From Mojavia pulchra JT2-VF2 (lineage in GTDB: Bacteria; Cyanobacteriota; Cyanobacteriia; Cyanobacteriales; Nostocaceae), in assembly GCA_019359325.1 (NCBI GenBank), contig JAHHHN010000034.1, positions 1 through 60,052 of the forward strand: a stretch of 60,052 nucleotides of DNA, read 5' to 3'. The translations under genes were made by a program, and so were the position numbers. The notes below the pieces were generated by a model, which did not search any database, was not told the DNA's origin, and saw only the letters and a program-made list of their open reading frames with translations. Positions 36,798-45,607 of this stretch are shown here, one piece after another. Position 1 is the stretch's first letter, and each line of letters starts with the position of its first letter.

Positions 36798-36830
36798 GCG
36801 ATTGCCTACAGCACTGCGCTCCGCGCGCAG
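36798..36830. repeat. HIP1-ended palindromic repeat, divergent copy
   Basis: Starts GCGATTGCC and contains CACTGCGCTCCGCGC, the core seen in the copies at 50357 and, inverted, 56723. The right end is altered. Confidence 0.5.
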
Positions 36831-36850
36831 TAGCGGGATTGTCTTGGAAC

Positions 36851-36880
36851 CCTACACTCGTTGTTTGGACTGAGTGTAGG
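36851..36880 (-). terminator. Hairpin downstream of hisG
   Basis: CCTACACTC (36851-36859) and GAGTGTAGG (36872-36880) form a perfect 9-bp stem with a 12-base loop, 6 bases after the hisG stop on the minus strand. There is no U tract, but the stem is strong and well placed. Confidence 0.55.
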
Positions 36881-36886
36881 AGTATG

Positions 36887-37531
36887 TCACATTGTAGATA
36901 GAATATGCGATCGCACCTCCTCCACCAACTTATGCAAATTACCCATATTGAGACGATAACTCAGCGGATGGGCAATTAATCTTGCTGTGCTTTCATACAA
37001 AGTGGTAATCTCAATCAAACCATTCTCTCGCAACGTCCGCCCAGTAGAAACCAAATCTACAATCGCTTCAGACATTCCTGTAATCGGGCCTAGTTCCACG
37101 GAACCATATAATGGCACGATTTCCACTGGTAAATCCAAACTTTGGAAATATTCACGAGCGCAATTGACATACTTAGAAGCAACCCGACCATGAGCTGGTA
37201 AATCTAATGGCGATTGATAAGGACTAGATGCTTTTACTGCTACAGACATCCGACAATGCCCAAACTGCAAATCAACCAAGTGTGCAACTTGCGGCTTTTT
37301 CTCCCGCAGCACATCGTAACCAATAATACCTAGTTGTGCCTGCCCATATTCCACATAAACAGGCACATCCTGCCCCCGCACCAGCAGTCCTTTCGCTTGT
37401 CCACTAGCATCAAAAATTTGAAGTTGGCGGTTTCCTGGTTCTAAAAAAGCGCTAAAATCCAATCCTACAGATTGCAGTAGGTGGATGCTATTTTTAAGTA
37501 GTTCCCCTTTAGGTAACGCAACAGTTAACAT
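36887..37531 (-). CDS. hisG: ATP phosphoribosyltransferase, short form
   Basis: First enzyme of histidine synthesis: joins ATP and PRPP. The 214-residue product is the short HisG form that lacks the C-terminal regulatory domain and needs the HisZ partner, which is not in this window. Motifs: [11 protein letters not shown] at the N-terminus, [23 protein letters not shown] and the PRPP loop [18 protein letters not shown]. The ATG at 37531 opens the conserved sequence. It is divergent from the OmpR-type regulator 100 bases away and followed by a hairpin. Confidence 0.95.
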   Translation of the reverse strand: MLTVALPKGELLKNSIHLLQSVGLDFSAFLEPGNRQLQIFDASGQAKGLLVRGQDVPVYVEYGQAQLGIIGYDVLREKKPQVAHLVDLQFGHCRMSVAVKASSPYQSPLDLPAHGRVASKYVNCAREYFQSLDLPVEIVPLYGSVELGPITGMSEAIVDLVSTGRTLRENGLIEITTLYESTARLIAHPLSYRLNMGNLHKLVEEVRSHILSTM

Positions 37532-37634
37532 TATTGTCCTTAGTATCCTTGGCTACAAACACTTGGCAAACAAGTGTTCTTTTCTTGGCAGTTCATTATA
37601 TTGAGAATATCTCTATATGCTTACCATAAGCAGC

Positions 37635-38336
37635 ATGAGAATTTTATTAGTCGATGACGAAGTTGAATTAACTGGTCCCTTAAGTCGCGTGTTAACTCGT
37701 GAAGGTTACAACGTGGATGCGGTTTATGAAGGTATAAGTGGTAGTCGTTTAGCGCAAGCGGGTAGTTATGACCTATTAATTTTAGATTGGATGCTGCCAG
37801 GAAAAACGGGGTTGGAGATTTGTCAGGAATTGCGTCGCCAAGGTAAAACCACTCCCGTGCTATTTCTCACTGCCAAGGATACTCTAGATGACCGAGTTGA
37901 GGGTTTAGATGCTGGTGCAGATGACTATTTAGTCAAACCCTTTGAACTGCGGGAGTTACTAGCACGAGTCCGCGCTTTATTACGGCGATCGGGTGCAGAA
38001 GTATATAGTATTACAACCGGACGTTTAGTAGTAGCTGATTTAGAACTCGACAGCGAAAACCAAGTAGCTTATCGTCAAGAACGAGTAATTGAGCTATCTC
38101 AAAAAGAAAGCCAGCTGCTGCAATACTTTATGGAACACACTGGACAACTACTTACTCACGTCCAGATTATGCAACATCTATGGCAAGATGATGAGCAACC
38201 TAGTAGCAATGTCATCGCGGCATTAATTCGCCTACTGCGGCGCAAAATTGAAGTCGGTAAAGAAACCCCACTAATTCACACAGTTTATGGAAAGGGTTAC
38301 CGTTTTGGTGCTTCTTCAGTAGATTCAGTGCAATAA
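37635..38336 (+). CDS. OmpR/PhoB-family response regulator
   Basis: The 233-residue product has a receiver (about 1-120: LLVDDEVEL, phospho-Asp in LLILDWMLPGKTG, FLTAKD, VKPFELREL) and a winged-helix DNA-binding domain (about 135-225: LSQKESQLLQYFM, SNVIAALIRLLRRKI, IHTVYGKGYRF). The ATG at 37635 gives a start directly at MRILLVDDE; an upstream in-frame ATG at 37617 is less likely. The receiver resembles cyanobacterial RppA/NrsR-type regulators, but no kinase gene is adjacent, so it is an orphan here and the target is unknown. Confidence 0.92.
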   Translation: MRILLVDDEVELTGPLSRVLTREGYNVDAVYEGISGSRLAQAGSYDLLILDWMLPGKTGLEICQELRRQGKTTPVLFLTAKDTLDDRVEGLDAGADDYLVKPFELRELLARVRALLRRSGAEVYSITTGRLVVADLELDSENQVAYRQERVIELSQKESQLLQYFMEHTGQLLTHVQIMQHLWQDDEQPSSNVIAALIRLLRRKIEVGKETPLIHTVYGKGYRFGASSVDSVQ

Positions 38337-38570
38337 TATTGAACGATTTCGCTAACGTTAATTTAAAATCCAAAATAGCATTACTTGGTTGTGGTGTCTG
38401 TCCCTAGTAACAGCCCACTCTACCGAAGCTTGGAATTCTTTCATATTAATGAGTTTCTTAAGAACTAATCGCATTAGATATGTCAACAAACACCTAATTT
38501 GGGCTATTTCCCGGTCAGGAGGGTAAAATCAGGATTTGAAGCTAAGATTACACGATTTACCTGTTTCAGC

Positions 38571-38723
38571 ATGAACAAAAAATGGGCAGTCAAGCGAATC
38601 ACTATAAACTTGGCCGCAAATGAAGCCAAGAACCTTGAAAAGTACTGTGAACAAACGGGCAGACCAGCAACGGATGTGATTCGAGAACTCATTCGAGCAT
38701 TGCCAGTGACGAAGGGAAAGTAG
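38571..38723 (+). CDS. Small ribbon-helix-helix (CopG/Arc-type) protein 1
   Basis: A 50-residue product with the ribbon-helix-helix layout: strand KRITINL, helix NEAKNLEKYCEQTG and helix PATDVIRELIRAL. It is nearly identical over 35 residues to the protein coded on the other strand at 39120-39299. The ATG at 38571 is preferred; the longer frame from 38499 adds residues unlike the family. RHH proteins bind DNA as dimers and often act as antitoxins or autoregulators. No toxin gene is adjacent. Confidence 0.75.
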   Translation: MNKKWAVKRITINLAANEAKNLEKYCEQTGRPATDVIRELIRALPVTKGK

Positions 38724-39119
38724 ATTTGCGAATCATTTAAATATTAGAACTTGGTTTGATTGGAGGTATTAAATTAACGAGCCTTGGCAATTTTTGGTGA
38801 ATATGAGAAGGACGAACAATTGAGCAATGATGTGCTGCGCCCGGCATAGACGAGTGCAGCACGCCGAAAACAAGAGGACATAATAACCAAGAGACGATTT
38901 CTCAGATCCGGCGACTATGCTTGTTCTGTCGTCACTTCGTCAGAGAATAATCTCTAAGCCTTGTTTTTAAGGGTTTTCGCAACAATAGTATTGAACAGTA
39001 AATATCCAGTTGTGATTTTCTAATCTGTTGATTATTGCTCTTTAATTACTTTTGTCAGATTAAATTGAAAACTTTTGTCCAAATCTGCAACATTTTCAAA
39101 CTTGGTGTGAAAAATCAGG
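38724..39119. other. Spacer between the two inverted RHH genes
   Basis: Nearly 400 bases between the convergent RHH genes. A hairpin GTGCTGC (38832-38838) / GCAGCAC (38856-38862) is visible. A very short frame on the plus strand ends after about 20 codons and is not supported. Nothing else is recognised. Confidence 0.45.
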
Positions 39120-39299
39120 TCACGGCAACGCTCGAATGAGTTCTCTAATCACATCTATTGCTGGTCTGCCTGTCTGTTCACAATACTGTTCAAGGGTATC
39201 GGCTTCATCTAATGTCAGGTTTATAGTGATGCGCTTGAGGGTCTTTTTTTTACTATAGGTTGCCAAACTGAGAAATTTATGGGCGACGGTCTTATTCAT
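39120..39299 (-). CDS. Small ribbon-helix-helix (CopG/Arc-type) protein 2
   Basis: Read by hand: the ATG at 39299 to TGA 39120-39122 gives 59 residues beginning MNKTVAHKFLSLATYS and then KKKTLKRITINL, EADTLEQYCEQTGRPAID and VIRELIRALP. From KRITINL onward it matches the product of 38571-38723, differing mainly in the middle of the first helix. It is shorter than common ORF cut-offs, which is why it is easily missed. The longer basic N-terminus (KHKF-type, KKK) distinguishes it from its paralogue. It is probably DNA-binding; the partner is unknown. Confidence 0.75.
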   Translation of the reverse strand: MNKTVAHKFLSLATYSKKKTLKRITINLTLDEADTLEQYCEQTGRPAIDVIRELIRALP

Positions 39300-39572
39300 T
39301 GATTGCTACACTAAATCTTTACACACTTTCCTGATCAAGATTGCCAATTCAGAACCTTATTTACCAGTGAAAATCGGGATTTTGAGATTGAACTTAAGCT
39401 TTGCGTTCCAAATATATTGCTGAAATGTCTAAGTATTAAGTAACTAGCGTCACACATAATGAATCTGCCATTACTCAAACGCAATATGCTTTTGACTGGA
39501 AAGCTGATGACAGCAATACCCTACAGATTGTCTATTGAACAAGCGGTATTGACTTAGCAAGACGAGTGGATT

Positions 39573-39675
39573 ATACCGTTTCACTTTAAGGTTGATACAA
39601 GTAGCCAGCAGAGGAGTAGAAGAGTAGAAGAGTAGAGGAGAAAATATTTGTATCTCTCATTTAGTGAAATGGTAT
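39573..39675. mobile_element. MITE-like element with ATACCRTTTCACT ends
   Basis: ATACCGTTTCACT (39573-39585) and AGTGAAATGGTAT (39663-39675) pair with one mismatch around 103 bp; a second inner pair GATACAA/TTGTATC follows. The inside has CAGCAGAGGAGTAG. It lies in a 546-base gap (39300-39845) before the second STAND gene that holds nothing else recognisable. Confidence 0.7.
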
Positions 39676-39845
39676 TACCTAACGTAGTTTTTATTTATTA
39701 GTGAATATTTTGACCATAAACCTTTTTTAAATCCTGTGCAACATGAGATTATTTTTTTGTTATATAGTTATCAGTTCATATCTACAGCAACCAGGTAGAT
39801 AATTCCTTTTAGTCAAAGGCAATTACGCGAACGGTGAGTTAATAC

Positions 39846-42800
39846 ATGACTTTACAGAATTGGAGACGCAAGCGTGGTGTTGCACTTACTACTAAGGGGT
39901 TGCAAAAATTTAACGAAGCGAAGCTAAAGTCAGAAGCCAAGGAGAATTTTGGCAATAGGTATACTCTTGAAGAAATGAGTGCCCGTTCTGGGTTATATTC
40001 TGGCACAATCTCGAAAGTATTAAATCGTGAAGGAGGGGTAGATAAACAAACTATTGAAAAGCTTTTTTCAGCTTTTAACTTAAAAATAGATAAAAGTGAC
40101 TATTCAAGCTCAACTACTCATCTAGATTGGGGAGAAGCTATCTTTACATCAGTTTTTTATGGGCGTATAGAAGAACTGAGCACATTAGAGCAATGGATTC
40201 TCAGTGAACACTGCCGATTAGTGGCATTATTGGGAATAGGAGGTATTGGTAAAACGGCGCTGTCTGTAAAGCTGGCTCAACAAATTCAGGATAACTTTGA
40301 GTATGTTATTTGGCGATCGCTACGAGAAGCACCGCCCGATAAAACTATTATTGCTAACTTAATCCAAATTCTTTCTGACGAGCAGGAAACAGAAGGTAAC
40401 TTACCAGAAAGCTTGAGCGATCGGGTATCAAGACTACTCTATTATTTACAAAATTATCGCTGTTTACTGATACTTGATAATGCAGAGTCAATTCTCCGTA
40501 GTGGTAGCCGAGCAGGACTTTATCGAGAAGGATATGAAGGACATGGTGAGCTTTTAAGACGGATAGGAGAAGCAACTCACCAAAGCTGCTTAGTGCTGAC
40601 TAGCCGCGAAAAACCTAAAGAAGTGGCATTACTGGAAGGAGAATCACTACCTGTTCGTTCATTACCACTGAGCGGTCTAAAGGTGACAGAAGGGCAGGAA
40701 ATCTTGAAACTCAAGGGTTTATCTGCCGCAGAGGATGAATGTAAAGTAATGATTGAACGCTATGCAGGTAATCCATTAGCTTTGAAAATAGTTGCCACAA
40801 CTATTCAAGATATCTTTAATAGTAATATAACTGAATTTTTGCAACAAGACACAGCTGTTTTTGGAGATATCCGCGATATTTTAGAACAGCAATTTGAGCG
40901 CTTGTCAGAATTAGAAAAAGAAATAATGTACTGGCTAGCAATTAATCGAGAGCCGATTACACTTTCAGAATTGCGAGAAGATATTGTATCACTAGTAGCA
41001 CAAGCAAAATTGCTGGAGGCGCTAGAATCTCTAGGAAGGCGATCGCTAATCGAAAAGGCTACACCTACGCTGAACAAAAAAAGTGGATCACTATTCACGC
41101 TCCAGCCTGTGGTCATGGAGTATGTAACTAGTAGATTGATCGAAAAATTCTGTGAAGAAATTATCACTCAAAATATTGATTTGTTCAAATGCCATGCTCT
41201 AATGAAGGCAACGGCAAAAGAATATGTGAGGGATGCTCAAATTCGCCTTATCCTCAAACCAGTTATAGATGGGTTGCTAGCTAGCTTTAGAAGTAAAAAT
41301 AAATTAGAAAATCATTTGGTTCAAATTTTATCAAAACTACGAGAAACATCACCTCTAGAACAAAGTTATACAGCAGGAAATATCTTCAACCTGCTTTGTA
41401 ATTTAGACATTGACCTCAGTAGTTATGATTTTTCTTATCTGACTATTTGGCAAGCAGATCTGCAAAATGTCAAGTTACATAATGCAAATTTTACTCATGT
41501 CTATCTAGCTAAGTCTGTTTTTGTTGAAACTTTCGGTGGGATTTTTTCGGTAGCCTTTAGCCCCGATGGAAAAGTTTTAGCTACTGGTGATACCAATGGA
41601 GAAATTCGCTTGTACCAAGTAGCGAACAGTCAGCAAATTCTCACTTGTAAGGGTCATACTGGTTGGGTCTGGTCAGTCACTTTTAGTCCGGATGGTTACA
41701 TTCTTGCCAGTGGTAGTAATGACCAAACAGTAAAGCTATGGGATACTCGCACCGGAGATTGTATCAAAACTTTGTACAGTCATAGTGGTGGGGTTCGATC
41801 AGTTGCCTTTAGTTCAGATGGTCATACGCTTGCTAGTAGCAGTGATGACCAAACAGTGAATTTGTGGGATGTTCATACAGGTGAATGCTTTAAAACTCTA
41901 CAAGAACATAGTTGTAGTGTATGGTCAGTTGCTTTTAGCCCAGAAGGTTACATATTGGCAAGTGCAAATGACGACAATACGGTAAAGCTGTGGGATATTA
42001 ACACCGAATCATGTATTTACACCTTGGAGGGTCACACTCAGCGGGTATACTCAGTCACTTTCAGCCTCGATGGTCATACACTAGCTAGCGGAAGTCATGA
42101 CCAAACAGTGAAACTTTGGGACATCAGTACTGGTCGATGTTTACAAACTTTACAGGGGCATACTGACTTAGTACATTCAGTTGCCTTCAGTGTAGATGGC
42201 AGTACTATTGTTAGTGGCGGTGATGACCAAACAGTAAGAGTATGGGATCTTAGTACTGGTCAATGCGTCAAGACTCTACAAGGGCATAGAAGTAGGGTAT
42301 GGTCGCTAGCAGTTTGTATAAATCAAAATATTTGTGCTAGTAGTAGTGATGACCAAACGGTAAAGTTATGGAATATAAACACTGGTCAATGCATTAAGAC
42401 ATTACAGGGTTACAACAATGGCATATGGTCAGTCGTGGTCAGTCTGGATGGTAAAATTCTTGCTAGTGGCAGTAATGACCAAACAGTAACACTGTGGGAT
42501 GCTAACAGTGGCAAGTGTCTCAAAACTTTGTGCGGACATACTAGTAGAGTTACATCAGTTGTGTTTAGTCCTGATGCTCATTTACTTGCTAGTGGCAGCG
42601 AAGACCGAACTGTAAGGCTTTGGGATCTTATTACTGGTAAATGCCTTAAAATTTTCAAGGGACATAGGAATCGAGTTACATCAGTCACTTTCAGCACCGA
42701 TAGTCACTTTCTTGCAAGTGGTAGCGATGACCAAACAGTGAAGTTGTGGGATGTTAATACTGGTCGATGCCTCAATACTCTACAGGAACATACTGGTAGA

Positions 42801-43388
42801 ACTTGGTCAGTCACCTTCAGTCCTAACGATAATACACTAGCTAGTGGTAGCCATGACCGAACAGTGAAACTTTGGAATGTTAGTATGGATAGATGCCTTC
42901 AGACTCTCCAAGGTCACACTGACTGGATATATTCAGTTGCCTTCAGTGCGGATGGCTGTATGCTAGCTAGTGGCAGTGGTGACCAAACGATCAAACTCTG
43001 GGATCTCAACATTGGTCAGTGTTTAAGAACTTTGCAAGGGCACACCAATAGCGTATACTCAGTTGCCTTCGGTGCAAACGGTCATATACTAGCTAGTGGC
43101 AGTGGGGATCAAACAGTAAAGCTTTGGGATGTGGGGACTGGTAGCTGCTTAAGGACTTTAACCGGACATACTAGGTGGGTTTGGTCAGTCGCCTTGAGTC
43201 CTGATAGTCAAACCTTGGTTAGTTGCAGTGAAGATGAGACTATTAAAATTTGGGATGTAGAAACAGGTCAGTGCTTAAAAACATTGAGAAACAAAAGTCC
43301 TTATGAGGGAATGAATATCACTGGCATAACTGGGTTGACATCTTCTCAGAAAGAAACTTTAAAAGCTTTGGGAGCAGTTGAGTATTAA
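39846..43388 (+). CDS. NB-ARC STAND NTPase with 14 WD40 repeats, paralogue
   Basis: The 1180-residue product is the uninterrupted relative of the protein at 10166. Order: an HTH-like N-terminal domain (about 1-85, [32 protein letters not shown]), a short linker, NB-ARC with P-loop GIGGIGKTA, Walker [10 protein letters not shown] and GNPLALKI, a helical part with pentapeptide-like residues, then 14 WD40 units of 42 residues. Most carry [13 protein letters not shown] and are very alike in DNA too. It ends with [21 protein letters not shown], a tail shared with the paralogue. The uniform repeats suggest recent expansion or gene conversion in the sensor part. A role in stress or phage-triggered signalling is possible but not shown. 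Confidence 0.94.
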   Translation: MTLQNWRRKRGVALTTKGLQKFNEAKLKSEAKENFGNRYTLEEMSARSGLYSGTISKVLNREGGVDKQTIEKLFSAFNLKIDKSDYSSSTTHLDWGEAIFTSVFYGRIEELSTLEQWILSEHCRLVALLGIGGIGKTALSVKLAQQIQDNFEYVIWRSLREAPPDKTIIANLIQILSDEQETEGNLPESLSDRVSRLLYYLQNYRCLLILDNAESILRSGSRAGLYREGYEGHGELLRRIGEATHQSCLVLTSREKPKEVALLEGESLPVRSLPLSGLKVTEGQEILKLKGLSAAEDECKVMIERYAGNPLALKIVATTIQDIFNSNITEFLQQDTAVFGDIRDILEQQFERLSELEKEIMYWLAINREPITLSELREDIVSLVAQAKLLEALESLGRRSLIEKATPTLNKKSGSLFTLQPVVMEYVTSRLIEKFCEEIITQNIDLFKCHALMKATAKEYVRDAQIRLILKPVIDGLLASFRSKNKLENHLVQILSKLRETSPLEQSYTAGNIFNLLCNLDIDLSSYDFSYLTIWQADLQNVKLHNANFTHVYLAKSVFVETFGGIFSVAFSPDGKVLATGDTNGEIRLYQVANSQQILTCKGHTGWVWSVTFSPDGYILASGSNDQTVKLWDTRTGDCIKTLYSHSGGVRSVAFSSDGHTLASSSDDQTVNLWDVHTGECFKTLQEHSCSVWSVAFSPEGYILASANDDNTVKLWDINTESCIYTLEGHTQRVYSVTFSLDGHTLASGSHDQTVKLWDISTGRCLQTLQGHTDLVHSVAFSVDGSTIVSGGDDQTVRVWDLSTGQCVKTLQGHRSRVWSLAVCINQNICASSSDDQTVKLWNINTGQCIKTLQGYNNGIWSVVVSLDGKILASGSNDQTVTLWDANSGKCLKTLCGHTSRVTSVVFSPDAHLLASGSEDRTVRLWDLITGKCLKIFKGHRNRVTSVTFSTDSHFLASGSDDQTVKLWDVNTGRCLNTLQEHTGRTWSVTFSPNDNTLASGSHDRTVKLWNVSMDRCLQTLQGHTDWIYSVAFSADGCMLASGSGDQTIKLWDLNIGQCLRTLQGHTNSVYSVAFGANGHILASGSGDQTVKLWDVGTGSCLRTLTGHTRWVWSVALSPDSQTLVSCSEDETIKIWDVETGQCLKTLRNKSPYEGMNITGITGLTSSQKETLKALGAVEY

Positions 43389-43427
43389 TAAAATTTAGTA
43401 TTTATGATATAGCGCTAATTTAGTTAG

Positions 43428-44399
43428 CTATTTGCGTTTTAGTAGCGCAATTACACTTAAAATACCCCCTAGCATCCCTATTCCAGCAGATGCTTCAGGT
43501 ACTGACTGTGGCTTCAATGCTGAGAATGCTAATTCTCCAATTAGCTTGTGAGTAGCGGTTGTCGGATGGATTTCGTCCCAGAACAAAAATTTGTCAGGGT
43601 TACATAAAACTGGTAGTGTTGGAACATCTATAGGTACTACTGATAAGTCCCTACCAAGGCAAGAGTTGATCGCGTTGGTAAAACCAAATTCCTCTGGATC
43701 GGCAATGATTTTATCAAATAGGGAATTAACATTCAGTTCTATGATGTTGATATCAGGACTTAATTGTTGACTCAAAAATTTAAGTGTGGTGTTCAAGCTA
43801 GAGTTATGTGTGCTGCTTAATGTGTTGAAGAAGTTAGAGCTTTGACTATCAAAATTTGCAACAGGCATCTTTCCTAAATCCGGTAAATTAACCACCATGA
43901 TATCTTTAGCTCCATCAGCAGCAAGTGATGTCACTGCCGCAGATAAATTTTCAATTGTCTTGGTAGGGTTAGGAATACTGTCGAAAAAGTAGCTTAGATA
44001 GTCGTTAGTACCAGCCCAAATAATGTATAGAGCATTAGGGTCAGCAGTTTGATTTCCTACTACAAAGCTATTTATCTGTTGCTGTAGTCCTGGTAAGCTA
44101 GGAACACCAAGATTCTCAAATCCTGTAGTAGCACCACCAAAGGCAAAGTTATTTTTTGGATTGAATGTTAATCCTAAATCAGAGGCAAGATAATCTACCC
44201 AAACCGAACCATTAGAAAAGCGCCCATTAAAATAGGTTGGACTTGGAGGAATGATTCCATTGCTAGCATTAAATACATTACCCGTATCGGAAAAACTGTC
44301 TCCAAAAACGTATATTTTGCCATAATCTTTTGCCAAGACTTTCCAAGGGAATAGGAAAGATAGCAGCAAAAAACCTGTTATTATAATTTGTCTTTGCAC
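43428..44399 (-). CDS. SGNH/GDSL hydrolase with PEP-CTERM-like tail
   Basis: A secreted esterase/lipase-type protein of 323 residues. It has a signal peptide (residues 1-23), then the GDSL blocks: FGDSFSDTGN with the nucleophile Ser, FSNGSVWVDYLA, WAGTNDYL with the oxyanion Asn, and DEIHPTTATH with the catalytic Asp and His. The C-terminus VPEASAGIGMLGG followed by a hydrophobic stretch and KRK is a PEP-CTERM-like sorting tag, with Ala where Pro is usual. It is therefore probably exported and processed by an exosortase. GTG at 44399 is the start. It follows the KAS III-like gene on the same strand after 55 bases. Confidence 0.9.
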   Translation of the reverse strand: MQRQIIITGFLLLSFLFPWKVLAKDYGKIYVFGDSFSDTGNVFNASNGIIPPSPTYFNGRFSNGSVWVDYLASDLGLTFNPKNNFAFGGATTGFENLGVPSLPGLQQQINSFVVGNQTADPNALYIIWAGTNDYLSYFFDSIPNPTKTIENLSAAVTSLAADGAKDIMVVNLPDLGKMPVANFDSQSSNFFNTLSSTHNSSLNTTLKFLSQQLSPDINIIELNVNSLFDKIIADPEEFGFTNAINSCLGRDLSVVPIDVPTLPVLCNPDKFLFWDEIHPTTATHKLIGELAFSALKPQSVPEASAGIGMLGGILSVIALLKRK

Positions 44400-44454
44400 A
44401 GTTAATCGCTATATTTAGTTTAATTTTTATTAGTTTAAAACTTTTTGGATGTTT

Positions 44455-45594
44455 TTAAGAATGAGCGAGGCTCCTTTGTTCAGAATTTTTCACAGATGAT
44501 TCAGAGTTTTTAAGCGGGTCAGAACCTAGCGCCACATCGCCCCAGCGCATCACACTTGCAGAGATAGCACCAGCTGCACCAAAACTATAAATAAGAACAA
44601 GGTCGTTTTTGCGAATATTACCTAGTTGTGCAGCATGGTATAGATTAGCCACAGCCAGTACTGGCCCAATGTTGGCATACTGAGGGTAAAGGTTAAGCGT
44701 GCGCTTAGGGTCAATATTTAGTACGCGCGTGCAGAAGCGCGCAAACCAAGCAGTGGATGTATTGAACAGAAAGAAGTCAATTTGCTCGAGACTAATGCCA
44801 GCAGCGGTGATAGCACCCTGGCAGCATGTACGAAGAAACTCCACAGATGTTTCACGAGTTACCTTGTTCGCTTCCTTGCATAACTTCATGCGAACCTGTA
44901 GATTGCCCTGTGCGTCCTTGGTAAGTGTAGGAAAAACCACATCACACAACGCACCGGCATGAATAGTTTTTGTGCCAAGGATTCCTTGATTCAATTCTAG
45001 TGAACCGACCACAAAAGCTCCAGCACCATCACTCAGAAACCACGACATAGTATCGTCCTCGTCGAAAAAGCGAGAGTAGGTGCATGAGATAACCACTAAC
45101 ACATTACGGTACTCTCCCGATCGTACCAAGGCACAGGCAGTTTGTAGCGCAACTGGGGTACTCCCACAAGTGGCATCAAGATTCCATGCAGCGCCTTGCA
45201 GATTTAATTTTCGGGCAAGGAAAGCAGCATTGCCAAATCCCACTTGTTCGGGCCAAACTGAGGCAACAATCATCAGATCAACGTCATCAGGAGAAAGCTT
45301 TGCTGCATCTAAGGCATCCTTTGCTGCCCGATATTCCAGGGTTAGTGAGGATTCGTCTGGCCCAAGTACCCAGCGTTCAACAGTTCCGCGAAAGGGATCT
45401 GAGAGATAAGGCATCATCTCCTGATCAAACTCGTTGCTGGGGGTGGATTCAGAAAGCGAAAATAGCTTTGCCAAGCTTTTTTGTTCAGCCTGAGCAATTA
45501 ATTCAGGATATTTTTTTATATAGTAATCGTTTGTGCGTCTAATGCTTGGCAAGCTGACTGCAATCGCTTGAATACCTACTGGGTACTGCACCAT
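44455..45594 (-). CDS. KAS III-like (FabH/OleA fold) acyl-condensing protein, altered triad
   Basis: A thiolase-fold protein of 379 residues. The nucleophile Cys143 lies in LDATCGSTPVAL, and the Asn of the triad (N308) in QYANIGPVLAV. The position of the catalytic His, which in FabH is HQAN, reads FNTST (N278), so the normal Cys-His-Asn triad is Cys-Asn-Asn. That suggests acyl transfer or another chemistry rather than ordinary decarboxylative condensation. The start at 45594 is chosen because AGGTGG lies 6 bases upstream, while the longer frame would overlap that site. It is 13 bases after the ThDP enzyme gene, clearly in one operon. Confidence 0.88.
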   Translation of the reverse strand: MVQYPVGIQAIAVSLPSIRRTNDYYIKKYPELIAQAEQKSLAKLFSLSESTPSNEFDQEMMPYLSDPFRGTVERWVLGPDESSLTLEYRAAKDALDAAKLSPDDVDLMIVASVWPEQVGFGNAAFLARKLNLQGAAWNLDATCGSTPVALQTACALVRSGEYRNVLVVISCTYSRFFDEDDTMSWFLSDGAGAFVVGSLELNQGILGTKTIHAGALCDVVFPTLTKDAQGNLQVRMKLCKEANKVTRETSVEFLRTCCQGAITAAGISLEQIDFFLFNTSTAWFARFCTRVLNIDPKRTLNLYPQYANIGPVLAVANLYHAAQLGNIRKNDLVLIYSFGAAGAISASVMRWGDVALGSDPLKNSESSVKNSEQRSLAHS

Positions 45595-45607
45595 ATCTAA
45601 CCACCTC

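Noticed and set aside
40354-41167. Minus-strand frames inside the second STAND gene
   Set aside because: Shadows of the strongly supported NB-ARC coding sequence on the plus strand.
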